DNA from: an uncultured Bacillota bacterium
Lineage (GTDB): Bacteria; Bacillota_I; Bacilli_A; Erysipelotrichales; Erysipelotrichaceae
Assembly: GCA_949287785.1 (NCBI GenBank)
Contig: CASEHR010000041.1
Coordinates: 1-17,493, forward strand
DNA: 17,493 nt
Reading direction: 5' to 3'
Shown: positions 8,112 to 15,408 of the stretch, one piece after another
Numbering within the stretch: position 1 is the stretch's first letter
How the letters are laid out: every line of letters begins with the position of its first letter
Position numbers and translations under genes: made by a program
Notes under the pieces: model-generated
The model's input: only the letters and a program-made list of their open reading frames with translations
What the model was told of the DNA's origin: nothing
Databases searched by the model: none

Positions 8112-9758
8112 CATTTCTTCCGGTGCTTCTACTCCTAAGTAGTAGAGAGCGTTTTTTAATGTGATCTTCGTCGCCAGGACTAAAGCCAGTCTCTGTTTAG
8201 TCATTTCGATATCATTAGGATCATTGACCCGGCATACACTGTAAAATGAGTGGAAATACTGAGCCAGCTTCTGGATGTAGTTACAGACTTTATTCGGAGC
8301 CCTGTCCTTAGCGGCATCAGCGATGAGATTCGGAAATTCATTGATATATTTCAATAATTCAGTCTCTTTGTCACTTACAAGCAAGTCATATCTGGCACAC
8401 TTCTCAGCCTTGACATCAGCCTGTCTTAAGATCGAGGCGATCCGGGCATGGGCATATTGCGCATAGAATACCGGATTTTCATTGGTCTTTTTCCTTGCCA
8501 GACCGAGATCAAAATCCATATGCGTATCCAGAGCTTTGGATAAGAAGAAGTATCTGGCAGCATCGACACCGATATCTTCACACAGTTCTCTGATCGTGAC
8601 GGCATTGCCTGTCCGCTTGGACATCTTGACTTCCTTACCATCTTCAACAAGTCTGACCATCTGCACGATATCGACTTCCAGAGAGTCCTTCGGATAGCCC
8701 ATCGCTTCGATCGCCGCTTTCATCCGTGGGATATAACCATGATGATCAGCTCCCCAGATATTGACGAGCTTCTTATAGCCTCTTTCAAACTTATACAGGT
8801 GATTGGCGATGTCCGGTGTCAAATAGGTATAATAGCCATCAGATTTCTTCAAGACTCTGTCTTTATCATCGCCATAGACACTTGATCTGAACCAGATCGC
8901 GCCGTCAGCTTCATAAGTCAGACCCATGGCGATCATCTTTTCCATGACCTTATCGATCCTTCCCTCTTCCACGAGCTTTTTCTCCGAGATCCATGAATCA
9001 AATTCACAACGGTAATAGGCAAGATCGTCACGGATCCGCTTCATCTCGAGACGATAACCTTCGCTCTTGAAGAAAGCGTGTGCTTCTTCTTTACTGACAT
9101 GCAGCCACTTATCACCATATTCTTGGGCGATCGCAATGCCGATATTCTTGACATCCTGACCATGATAACCGTCTTCCGGCAGGCTGAAATCCAGTCCTAA
9201 AGCTTCTCTGTATCTGGCTTCGACCGATAATCCCAGCATCTCCATCTGATTGCCGGCATCGTTGATATAATACTCTCTCAATACATTATAGCCACTGGCT
9301 TTCATAAGTCTGGCAACGCTGTCACCCCAGGCTGCTCCGCGGGCATGGCCTAAATGCAGGATGCCGGTCGGATTGGCGGATACATATTCCAACAGCACAG
9401 GAAGGTCTTTGCCGCTATTATTTCTGCCGTAATCATCCCCTTGATCGATGACCACATCGATCACATTCGCTAACGCTTCCTTCTTCATCCAGAAATTGAT
9501 AAAACCCGGTCCGGCGATCTCGATCTTATCGACATCATCGAGTTTCTCTTTCAGACCATCCGTGATGATAACAGCGATATCCGCCGGTCTTTTCCTGGCT
9601 ATTTTCGCAAGGCGCATCGCTACATTAGTAGCGTAATCGCCGTTATTACTGTCTTTAGGGATCTCGATCATCAGGACACTGTCTTCGACATCGATTCCCA
9701 GTTCTTCTTTGACGACCTCTTTGATCGCCTGTTTTAACTTCGCTTCGATCTGATTCAT
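8094..9758 (-). CDS. argS: Arginyl-tRNA synthetase
   Basis: Cytoplasmic class I synthetase charging tRNA-Arg. Seen: 554 residues with an N-terminal additional domain (about 1-110), the ATP-binding HIGH motif as HLGHARG (135-141) after EYVSANPTG, YYINDAGNQ, WGADHHGYIPRMKAAIEAMG, and the KMSK loop as KMSKRTGN (378-385). The C-terminal DALR-like anticodon domain includes FYAQYAHARIASILRQ. Length is normal. An alternative TTG start five codons upstream is possible, but GAGG five bases before the ATG at 9758 favours the shorter form. Its own promoter seems to lie in the gap after the acyltransferase. No T-box leader is visible; the leader is only about 20 nt. Arginine supply links it loosely to the nearby arc genes, but they are transcribed separately. 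Confidence 0.95.
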   Translation of the reverse strand: MNQIEAKLKQAIKEVVKEELGIDVEDSVLMIEIPKDSNNGDYATNVAMRLAKIARKRPADIAVIITDGLKEKLDDVDKIEIAGPGFINFWMKKEALANVIDVVIDQGDDYGRNNSGKDLPVLLEYVSANPTGILHLGHARGAAWGDSVARLMKASGYNVLREYYINDAGNQMEMLGLSVEARYREALGLDFSLPEDGYHGQDVKNIGIAIAQEYGDKWLHVSKEEAHAFFKSEGYRLEMKRIRDDLAYYRCEFDSWISEKKLVEEGRIDKVMEKMIAMGLTYEADGAIWFRSSVYGDDKDRVLKKSDGYYTYLTPDIANHLYKFERGYKKLVNIWGADHHGYIPRMKAAIEAMGYPKDSLEVDIVQMVRLVEDGKEVKMSKRTGNAVTIRELCEDIGVDAARYFFLSKALDTHMDFDLGLARKKTNENPVFYAQYAHARIASILRQADVKAEKCARYDLLVSDKETELLKYINEFPNLIADAAKDRAPNKVCNYIQKLAQYFHSFYSVCRVNDPNDIEMTKQRLALVLATKITLKNALYYLGVEAPEEMKREDE

Positions 9759-9781
9759 ATCTACCTCATTCAATACGCATA

Positions 9782-9797
9782 AAGTTTAGCTAAACTT
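9782..9797. repeat. Perfect 16-bp palindrome over the argS promoter
   Basis: AAGTTTAGCTAAACTT is its own reverse complement. It covers the predicted argS -10 (TAAACT) and part of the spacer. No T-run follows on either strand, so it is more like a repressor operator than a terminator. The regulator is unknown. Confidence 0.45.
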
Positions 9798-9811
9798 CTG
9801 TGAACTTGCAA
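9783..9811 (-). promoter_or_regulatory. argS promoter
   Basis: On the minus strand TTGCAA (-35), a 17-base spacer, then TAAACT (-10), ending 24 bases before the argS ATG. The -35 lies just after the stop codon of the acyltransferase gene, so argS can be transcribed on its own, although read-through from upstream is possible because no terminator is visible between them. Confidence 0.45.
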
Positions 9812-9814
9812 TCA

Positions 9815-10858
9815 CTAGCTGAGCATTTTACCGACATAGGGGATCTTTCTGATGATATAGGCGACGATAAATGCTAGGATAAAGACGATGATCACGATGA
9901 TCGGTATCGAAAGCACCGGTGCAAAGGACAGGGTATCGATATTCAATGTATATAAGACATTGATACAGTAATCATGCGTCAAGTAGATACCAAAGGATAT
10001 CTTGGCACTGATATCGATAAAACGGCTGTATCTTATCTCTTTGCCTTTAAAAAAGATGAAGATCGATACTGCTACCAGCAGGGTTATAAGTCCCAGGTTA
10101 TCATTGAACATAGGGATATTGATGATATTTTTGTCCATGGATAATACGATATCCAAGATCACCGATCCCAGAAGACCGACGATCGCCGACCCGTAGATCA
10201 AAGTCCTGACTGTTTTTTTAAGATCATAAGTCTTCAGATAATAGCCCATGACATAATACATGCTGTAGCCCGTGATCATCTTAAGATCAAGCTTTGAAAG
10301 CCAAAGGCCGATCACCGTATCTCTTTCAAGCAAACGCAGGATACAGGTCACGACGATCGATATGATCAGGTAGTATTCGATATCTCTTTTATCCGCCCCT
10401 TTGATGAAGCTCCGCAGGACCGGCGTGATGATATAAAGACCTATGATCAGATATAGAAACCACAGATGATAATGCGTGTCAGCACATAGTGTCCGATACA
10501 ATGAAGCTGCTATAGTGGTGATGCTGATACTTTTCAATCCATAGTGATCGACAAGATTATAGAAAGTTCCCCAGACGATAAGTGCTGTAAGGACCCGCAG
10601 GATATACTTAAAGAAGATATCTTTATAAGTGATCTTCTTTAAAGGATCCAGCAAGAACATCCCCGACAACATCACAAACATCGGCACCGCCCATCGACAC
10701 AGCATATTGTATACCGACATCGTCATCCAGGCACTGCTGCCGATGATATCACCGGTCATCGATATCGCCGACACATGGATGAAGATCACGGCAAAAGTGG
10801 CGATCACCCGCAATACATCAGCATATAACAAGCGCCCGTCAGATGTTTTTGTATCCAT
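9815..10858 (-). CDS. Acyltransferase family 3 membrane protein (OafA/WbbJ-like O-acetylase)
   Basis: Polytopic membrane acyltransferase, probably acetylating a surface sugar. Seen: 347 residues, about ten hydrophobic segments, and the family N-terminus LYADVLRVIATFAVIFIHVS with Asp14, Arg17 and the likely catalytic His28, then CRWAVPMFVMLSGMFLL (Arg55), DTHYHLWFLYLIIGLYIITP and SFGIYLTHDYCIN near the end. It is the bare membrane domain without an SGNH extension. The start is weakly supported: AAAAGG sits only one base from the ATG. It stands alone; modifying the polysaccharide made by the cluster at 1-5670 is plausible but unproven. Substrate (cell-wall glycan, teichoic acid or polysaccharide) cannot be told. 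Confidence 0.85.
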   Translation of the reverse strand: MDTKTSDGRLLYADVLRVIATFAVIFIHVSAISMTGDIIGSSAWMTMSVYNMLCRWAVPMFVMLSGMFLLDPLKKITYKDIFFKYILRVLTALIVWGTFYNLVDHYGLKSISITTIAASLYRTLCADTHYHLWFLYLIIGLYIITPVLRSFIKGADKRDIEYYLIISIVVTCILRLLERDTVIGLWLSKLDLKMITGYSMYYVMGYYLKTYDLKKTVRTLIYGSAIVGLLGSVILDIVLSMDKNIINIPMFNDNLGLITLLVAVSIFIFFKGKEIRYSRFIDISAKISFGIYLTHDYCINVLYTLNIDTLSFAPVLSIPIIVIIVFILAFIVAYIIRKIPYVGKMLS

Positions 10859-10884
10859 ACCTTTTAATGCTTTCCATGACCCTA

Positions 10885-10890
10885 ATTATA
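10885..10890 (-). promoter_or_regulatory. -10 box of the acyltransferase gene
   Basis: A perfect TATAAT on the minus strand, 26 bases before the acyltransferase ATG, giving an expected leader near 20 nt. An out-of-frame ATG occurs seven bases after the box and opens a 12-codon frame (MESIKRYGYKNI, 10839-10877) overlapping the acyltransferase start. No clear -35 was seen. Confidence 0.5.
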
Positions 10891-10973
10891 TCTTAAGACC
10901 CGATCAAGTACCAGTAAGATAAAAGAATAAGCCGCGATCGGATATCTTGCGATACGATCACCATCCTTCGATG

Positions 10974-10996
10974 ATACCTTGTATATTTAAAGGTAT
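10974..10996. promoter_or_regulatory. Inverted repeat upstream of arcA, possible operator
   Basis: ATACCTT (10974-10980) and AAGGTAT (10990-10996) form 7-bp arms around a 9-bp AT-rich centre, filling the -35 and spacer region of the arcA promoter. The placement suits a regulator of the arc operon. It does not clearly match the ArgR/AhrC, cre or CRP/FNR consensus, so the factor is unknown. Confidence 0.4.
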
Positions 10997-11004
10997 GCTA
11001 TAAT
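10996..11004 (+). promoter_or_regulatory. Extended -10 of the arcA operon, 6 nt from the start codon
   Basis: TGCTATAAT is a perfect extended -10 element. Only GGAGTC separates it from the arcA ATG, so the expected start site falls on or beside the ATG. GGAG is present but only two bases from the ATG, too close for a normal Shine-Dalgarno. A weaker upstream TATATT at 10982-10987 could give a normal leader instead. Confidence 0.55.
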
Positions 11005-11010
11005 GGAGTC

Positions 11011-12207
11011 ATGGAAAATATCTGCATTCAAAGCGAGATAATGCCTTTAAAGAAAGTCCTCTTACATCGTCCAGGCAACGAGCTTCTGCATCTGACCCCG
11101 GATACACTGGAGGAATTGCTGTTTGATGATATTCCATATCTGAAGGCGGCACAAAAAGAACACGATGCCTTCGCGGAAGTCTTGAAAAACGAAGGTGTAG
11201 ATGTTGTCTATCTGGAAGATCTGATGGCTGAAGTATTGAAGGACAAGAAAGTAAAAGACAGCTTTATCAGACAATACACTATTGAAGCTGATATCCATAC
11301 GCAAAGATATCAGGATGCGATCTACGATCATCTGATGGCGATCGGTGATCCCAAGGAACTGGTATTAAAGACGATGGCAGGTATAAACAGAGATGATATC
11401 CATGTCAAAAGCGATTCTTCGCTTTTTGATCTTATAAACGGTAAAGACAAGATGATCATCGACCCCATGCCTAATCTTTACTTCACAAGAGATCCCTTTG
11501 CTTCGATCTTTGATGGTGTCTCTATAAACAACATGTATTCAAAGACCAGATCACGGGAGACCATCTACGCTGACTACATCTTTAAATATCATCCATTATA
11601 CAAAGATGTGCCTCATTATTATGATCGTCATGATCCTTTTAAGATCGAGGGTGGTGATATCTTGGTCCTTGACAAGAGTACACTGATGATCGGTGTATCG
11701 CAAAGGACCGAACCAGATGCGGTCGAACTGATAAGCGAACGGCTTTTCAGACAGAATAAGGATGTCAGGACCATCCTGGCGATCGCCATTCCCAAGACCC
11801 GCTCATTCATGCATCTGGATACTGTCTTTACTCAGGTCGACTACGATAAGTTCACAGTCCATAGTATGATTGCTCCTTTGGCTATCTATCGGATAGAAAA
11901 AGGAAAGAAGATAAAGAAAGAAGAAGATCTGGGTCATGTGCTGATGGATGTATTGGGACTAGATCATGTCACTTTTATACGCTGCGGCGGTGCCGATATC
12001 ATCGCATCGAAGCGTGAACAGTGGAATGATGGTTCCAATACCCTTTGTATCGCACCCGGTGTCGTCGTATGTTATGAAAGAAATGATATCACCAATAAAA
12101 TACTCAAGGACAGTGGCCTGAAGGTCTTGACGATCCCCAGTTCCGAACTCTCACGGGGACGCGGAGGACCAAGGTGCATGTCGATGCCGTTGATAAGAAA
12201 GAGGTAA
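11011..12207 (+). CDS. arcA: Arginine deiminase
   Basis: Cytoplasmic enzyme hydrolysing arginine to citrulline and ammonia, the first step of the arginine deiminase pathway (ATP and acid resistance). Seen: 398 residues against about 410 usual, with IMPLKKVLLHRPGNEL, LLFDDIPYLKAAQKEHDAFA, FTRDPFASI (Asp161), KIEGGDILVL (Glu213), SFMHLDTVFT (His268, Asp270), IRCGGADIIASKREQWNDGS and the C-terminal GRGGPRCMSMPLIRK with nucleophile Cys389. All catalytic residues known for ArcA are present. The start at 11011 fits the family N-terminus. It is followed after two bases by arcB. The promoter layout suggests a leaderless mRNA. Confidence 0.96.
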   Translation: MENICIQSEIMPLKKVLLHRPGNELLHLTPDTLEELLFDDIPYLKAAQKEHDAFAEVLKNEGVDVVYLEDLMAEVLKDKKVKDSFIRQYTIEADIHTQRYQDAIYDHLMAIGDPKELVLKTMAGINRDDIHVKSDSSLFDLINGKDKMIIDPMPNLYFTRDPFASIFDGVSINNMYSKTRSRETIYADYIFKYHPLYKDVPHYYDRHDPFKIEGGDILVLDKSTLMIGVSQRTEPDAVELISERLFRQNKDVRTILAIAIPKTRSFMHLDTVFTQVDYDKFTVHSMIAPLAIYRIEKGKKIKKEEDLGHVLMDVLGLDHVTFIRCGGADIIASKREQWNDGSNTLCIAPGVVVCYERNDITNKILKDSGLKVLTIPSSELSRGRGGPRCMSMPLIRKR

Positions 12208-12209
12208 TA

Positions 12210-13211
12210 ATGGATCTGAAAGGAAGAAGTTTTTTAAAGCTGCTGGATTATTCAAAGGAGGAGATCGAATATCTCATCGATCTTGCTGCCCGATTTAAAG
12301 AGATGAAAAAAGATAGGATCAGGCATGATTATCTGCGGGGCAAGAATATCGTCCTGCTTTTTGAGAAGACCTCCACTAGGACAAGGTGCGCTTTTGAAGT
12401 GGCGGCAATGGATCTCGGGATGGGTGTGACCTATCTCGATCCACGTTCCAGTCAGATGGGAAAAAAGGAAAGTATCGAGGATACTGCCAGAGTCCTCGGC
12501 TTAATGTATGATGCGATCGAATACCGCGGCTTTTCACAGAAGATCGTCGAAGAGATCGCCCTTAATGCCGGTGTTCCGGTATACAATGGTCTTACCGATG
12601 AATTTCATCCGACCCAGATGTTGGCAGACATTCTGACGATCAAAGAAGAAGTAAAGGATGAACATATCAAAGTGTGTTATTTAGGTGATGCGGCCAATAA
12701 TGTCGCTAATTCCCTGATGGTCGTCTGCGCTAAACTCGGTATCGACTATACAGCTTGCGGACCGGCGTCACTTATGCCGGACAGACGTCTTGTCGAAAAA
12801 TGCCAGAATATCGCCATGCAAAGCGGAGCCAGAATATCGTTCACTGACAAGATCGAAGACGGAGCAGATCAGGCAAATGTCATCTACACCGACGTTTGGG
12901 TCTCGATGGGTGAACCAGACAGCGTATGGAAAGAGCGTATCGATATCCTAAGACCTTATCAGGTAAATGAAAAAGTCATGCGTCTTGCCCGCGAAGATGC
13001 CATCTTCATGCATTGTCTGCCATCATTTCACGATCTTGAGACCGATATTGCCAAAGACATCTATAAACGCTTCGGGATCAGAGAGATGGAAGTTACCGAT
13101 GATATCTTCCATTGTGAAAAGTCAGTCGTCTATAAACAGGCTGAAAACCGGATGCATACGATCAAGGCGGTCCTGTATGCGACTTTATATGATGAAAGGG
13201 AGGCAGGATGA
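12210..13211 (+). CDS. arcB: Ornithine carbamoyltransferase, catabolic
   Basis: Phosphorolyses citrulline to ornithine and carbamoyl phosphate, the second step of the arginine deiminase pathway. Seen: 333 residues, full length, with the carbamoyl-phosphate loop FEKTSTRTRCAFEVA (STRTR 55-59), FHPTQMLADILTI, YLGDAANNVANSLM, the ornithine SMG loop VSMGEPDSV, and HCLPSFHD (268-275) with catalytic Cys269. The start at 12210 is chosen over an in-frame ATG 36 bases upstream because AGAGG precedes it and the protein then begins MDLKGRSFLKLLDYS like the family. It lies two bases after arcA and overlaps the next gene by four bases (ATGA). Carbamate kinase, usually next, is absent from this operon. Confidence 0.95.
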   Translation: MDLKGRSFLKLLDYSKEEIEYLIDLAARFKEMKKDRIRHDYLRGKNIVLLFEKTSTRTRCAFEVAAMDLGMGVTYLDPRSSQMGKKESIEDTARVLGLMYDAIEYRGFSQKIVEEIALNAGVPVYNGLTDEFHPTQMLADILTIKEEVKDEHIKVCYLGDAANNVANSLMVVCAKLGIDYTACGPASLMPDRRLVEKCQNIAMQSGARISFTDKIEDGADQANVIYTDVWVSMGEPDSVWKERIDILRPYQVNEKVMRLAREDAIFMHCLPSFHDLETDIAKDIYKRFGIREMEVTDDIFHCEKSVVYKQAENRMHTIKAVLYATLYDEREAG

Positions 13212-14002
13212 AAGAATACACTATCCACAGTTTCGATGAACTGCATGAGATGATCTTTATGGATTGCTACGACGAAAAGACGAAACGTTACCGCAACAAT
13301 TTCGTCTACCGGGGCATGGCTGATAAAGATTATCATCTTCTGACCAAACTGAACCGTGTCTGCGGTCATGATCTGACCCTTGAGACTTCGATCAACCGCA
13401 GTTTCCTCAAATACGGCTATGCCGATGTCAAAGATGTATCGTCTTTCTGGCAGATGCTGGCGATGGGACAACACTATGGTTTACCGACCAGGCTTTTAGA
13501 CTGGACCTATTCACCGCTGGTCGCTGCTCACTTTGCGACAGAGGATATCTATAAATACGACCGTGACGGCGTCATCTACCGTATCAGCATGAATGCCGGT
13601 TATGACCGTTTACCGGCATGTCTTAAAGATGAACTGATAAGATCCAACGCCCAGAGCTTTACCCTGAGTATGCTTGATGCCCATGCCAGGGATCTTGAGA
13701 CTTTTCATTCATTGAGCGATGATCCTTTCTTCGTCTTTTTTGAGCCGGCCAGTCAGACCGACCGGATGACGAATCAATATGCCCTCTTCTCGATGACTTC
13801 CGATCCGCGATACTCGATCGTCGATCTTTTAAGCGATGACAAGAATGATGAATTGATCAAGATCATCATCCCCAAAGAGGTCAAATTAGAAGTCCGCGAT
13901 AAACTCGACTACATCAATATCTCCGAAAGGCTGATCTATCCGGGACTTGATGGTATCTGTTCCTGGATCACCCGTCGTTACGCTGACCTTGGTCACCGTT
14001 AA
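13208..14002 (+). CDS. FRG-domain protein coupled to arcB, function unknown
   Basis: A 264-residue protein that is almost entirely one FRG domain. Seen: NNFVYRGMADKDYHLL (the name motif, as YRG at 34-36), QHYGLPTRLLDWT (88-100), SPLVAAHFATED (102-113), DGVIYRI, a middle MTNQYALFS segment, and a C-terminal YPGLDGICSWI (from 244), all hallmarks of the family. It has no signal peptide or membrane segment, so it is cytoplasmic. Its ATG sits in an ATGA overlap with the arcB stop and it is the last gene before a terminator, so it is very likely co-translated with arcB. FRG domains occur in many bacterial and phage proteins of unknown biochemistry. A role in arginine catabolism, or hitch-hiking of a stress/defence protein on a regulated promoter, are both inference. 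Confidence 0.85.
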   Translation: MKEYTIHSFDELHEMIFMDCYDEKTKRYRNNFVYRGMADKDYHLLTKLNRVCGHDLTLETSINRSFLKYGYADVKDVSSFWQMLAMGQHYGLPTRLLDWTYSPLVAAHFATEDIYKYDRDGVIYRISMNAGYDRLPACLKDELIRSNAQSFTLSMLDAHARDLETFHSLSDDPFFVFFEPASQTDRMTNQYALFSMTSDPRYSIVDLLSDDKNDELIKIIIPKEVKLEVRDKLDYINISERLIYPGLDGICSWITRRYADLGHR

Positions 14003-14025
14003 AAAAGCTCCGCGCAGGAGCTTTT
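14003..14025. terminator. Bidirectional terminator between the arc operon and the aldehyde dehydrogenase operon
   Basis: A perfect stem AAAAGCTCC / GGAGCTTTT with loop GCGCA, directly after the FRG gene stop and four bases from the convergent aldehyde dehydrogenase stop. On the minus strand it ends in six T; on the plus strand in TTTTGTTTT. Confidence 0.88.
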
Positions 14026-14028
14026 GTT

Positions 14029-15405
14029 TTACTTCATAAACAAGCGGATCATCTTGTTTTTGGTGTCGTTATACGGACGATATCTGAGCGGCAGATCGAT
14101 CCATGTCTTCTTGTCGACGATACTCTTCAGGTGCGAGAATGTCTCAAAACCGACCTTGCCATGATAACCGCCCATACCGCTTTCACCGACACCGCCAAAC
14201 GGCATCGCACTTGTCGCCAGGTGGATAATCGTATCATTGATACAGCCGCCGCCGAAATTGATGGTCCTAGTCACTTTATCCATCACTGCCTTATCGGAAG
14301 TGAAGAGATATAAAGCTAGCGGATTAGGTCTGTCTCTTACGATCTCGATCATCTCATCGAGGTCTTTATAAGGTATGATCGGCATGATCGGGCCAAAGAT
14401 CTCCTCTTGCATTACCGGATCATCAAAGGTCACATTGTCTAAGACCGTCGGCGCGATCTTGAGCGTTTTTTCGTCACCATAACCACCGACGACGACTTTC
14501 TCCGGCTGGATCAGACCCATCAGGCGCTGATAATGCTTTTCATTGACAATACGACCATAGTCATCCTGCGCCAGGATATCGCCACCGTATTGTTTTGCGA
14601 TCTCTTCCCGGACACATAACAGGAATTCGTCATGGACCTTTTCATCGACCAGGACATAATCCGGAGCAACACAGGTCTGGCCGACATTGAGATATTTACC
14701 GAAGACGAGTCTTCTGGCTGCCAACGGGAGGTTTGCACTATCGGTAATAAAGACCGGTGATTTACCACCCAGTTCCAGAGTGATCGGCGTCAGGTGATTG
14801 CTGGCTCTGGCCATGACCTCTTTACCCACAGTCACGCTGCCGGTGAAGAAGATGTAGTCAAAGTGCTGATCAAGAAGGGCTTGATTCTCTTTGCGGCCAC
14901 CGGTGACGACAGATATCATGCCCGGATCGAACTTAGCGGCCAGCTTAGCCAATAAAGCTGATGTTGCCGGTGAATAAGCGCTTGGTTTTATACATACGGT
15001 ATTACCGGCTGCGATCGCATCAACGACCGGATCAAGCGTCAGCATAAACGGATAATTCCATGGACTCATGACCAATACGACACCGTAAGGACTTGGCCTT
15101 CTGAAAGACTTGGAATGAAATTGGGCCAGTGGTGTATGAACTCTTCTATCACGTGCATAGCATCTGATATGCCGCAGCATGTAGTCGATCTCATTTATGA
15201 CCATTCCTACTTCACAAAAGTATGATTCATTCCGCCCTTTTCCCAGATCCTGATGAAGGGCACCATAGATCTCTTCTTCCATCTCCAGGATCGTCTTTTT
15301 CAGTTTTTTGAGCACGGCGATCCGGAAATTGACATCCTGGGTCTTGCCGCTTCTGAAATAGGCTTTCTGTACATCAATGATCGCTTGGATCTCTTCAACT
15401 GTCAT
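14029..15405 (-). CDS. Aldehyde dehydrogenase, class 3-like (ALDH3/YwdH type)
   Basis: NAD(P)-dependent oxidation of aldehydes to acids. Seen: 458 residues, typical of the short class 3 bacterial enzymes, with RRPSPYGVVLVMSPWNYPF (Asn117), AGNTVCIKPS (Lys140), FFTGSVTVGK (187-196), TLELGGKSPVF (general base Glu211), LNVGQTCVAPDYVL (nucleophile Cys245) and EEIFGPIMPI. The C-terminal hydrophobic anchor of animal ALDH3A2 is not evident. The start three bases after the alcohol dehydrogenase stop has AAAGGAG upstream. The pair probably works in series, alcohol to aldehyde to acid or the reverse. The natural substrate (medium-chain or aromatic aldehyde) is not readable. Confidence 0.92.
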   Translation of the reverse strand: MTVEEIQAIIDVQKAYFRSGKTQDVNFRIAVLKKLKKTILEMEEEIYGALHQDLGKGRNESYFCEVGMVINEIDYMLRHIRCYARDRRVHTPLAQFHSKSFRRPSPYGVVLVMSPWNYPFMLTLDPVVDAIAAGNTVCIKPSAYSPATSALLAKLAAKFDPGMISVVTGGRKENQALLDQHFDYIFFTGSVTVGKEVMARASNHLTPITLELGGKSPVFITDSANLPLAARRLVFGKYLNVGQTCVAPDYVLVDEKVHDEFLLCVREEIAKQYGGDILAQDDYGRIVNEKHYQRLMGLIQPEKVVVGGYGDEKTLKIAPTVLDNVTFDDPVMQEEIFGPIMPIIPYKDLDEMIEIVRDRPNPLALYLFTSDKAVMDKVTRTINFGGGCINDTIIHLATSAMPFGGVGESGMGGYHGKVGFETFSHLKSIVDKKTWIDLPLRYRPYNDTKNKMIRLFMK

Positions 15406-15408
15406 AAT

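Noticed and set aside
9759..9773. TTG start for argS five codons upstream
   Set aside because: GAGG is positioned for the ATG at 9758 and would lie inside the coding sequence if the TTG were used.
9782..9797. Palindrome read as a terminator of the acyltransferase gene
   Set aside because: The stem is short and AT-rich, has essentially no loop, and no T-run follows on the minus strand.
9759..9814. T-box riboswitch upstream of argS
   Set aside because: The gap is only about 55 bases, with no T-box sequence and no terminator/antiterminator pair.
10974..10996. ArgR/AhrC box upstream of arcA
   Set aside because: The repeat does not resemble the TGAATA-centred ARG-box consensus; kept only as an unassigned inverted repeat.
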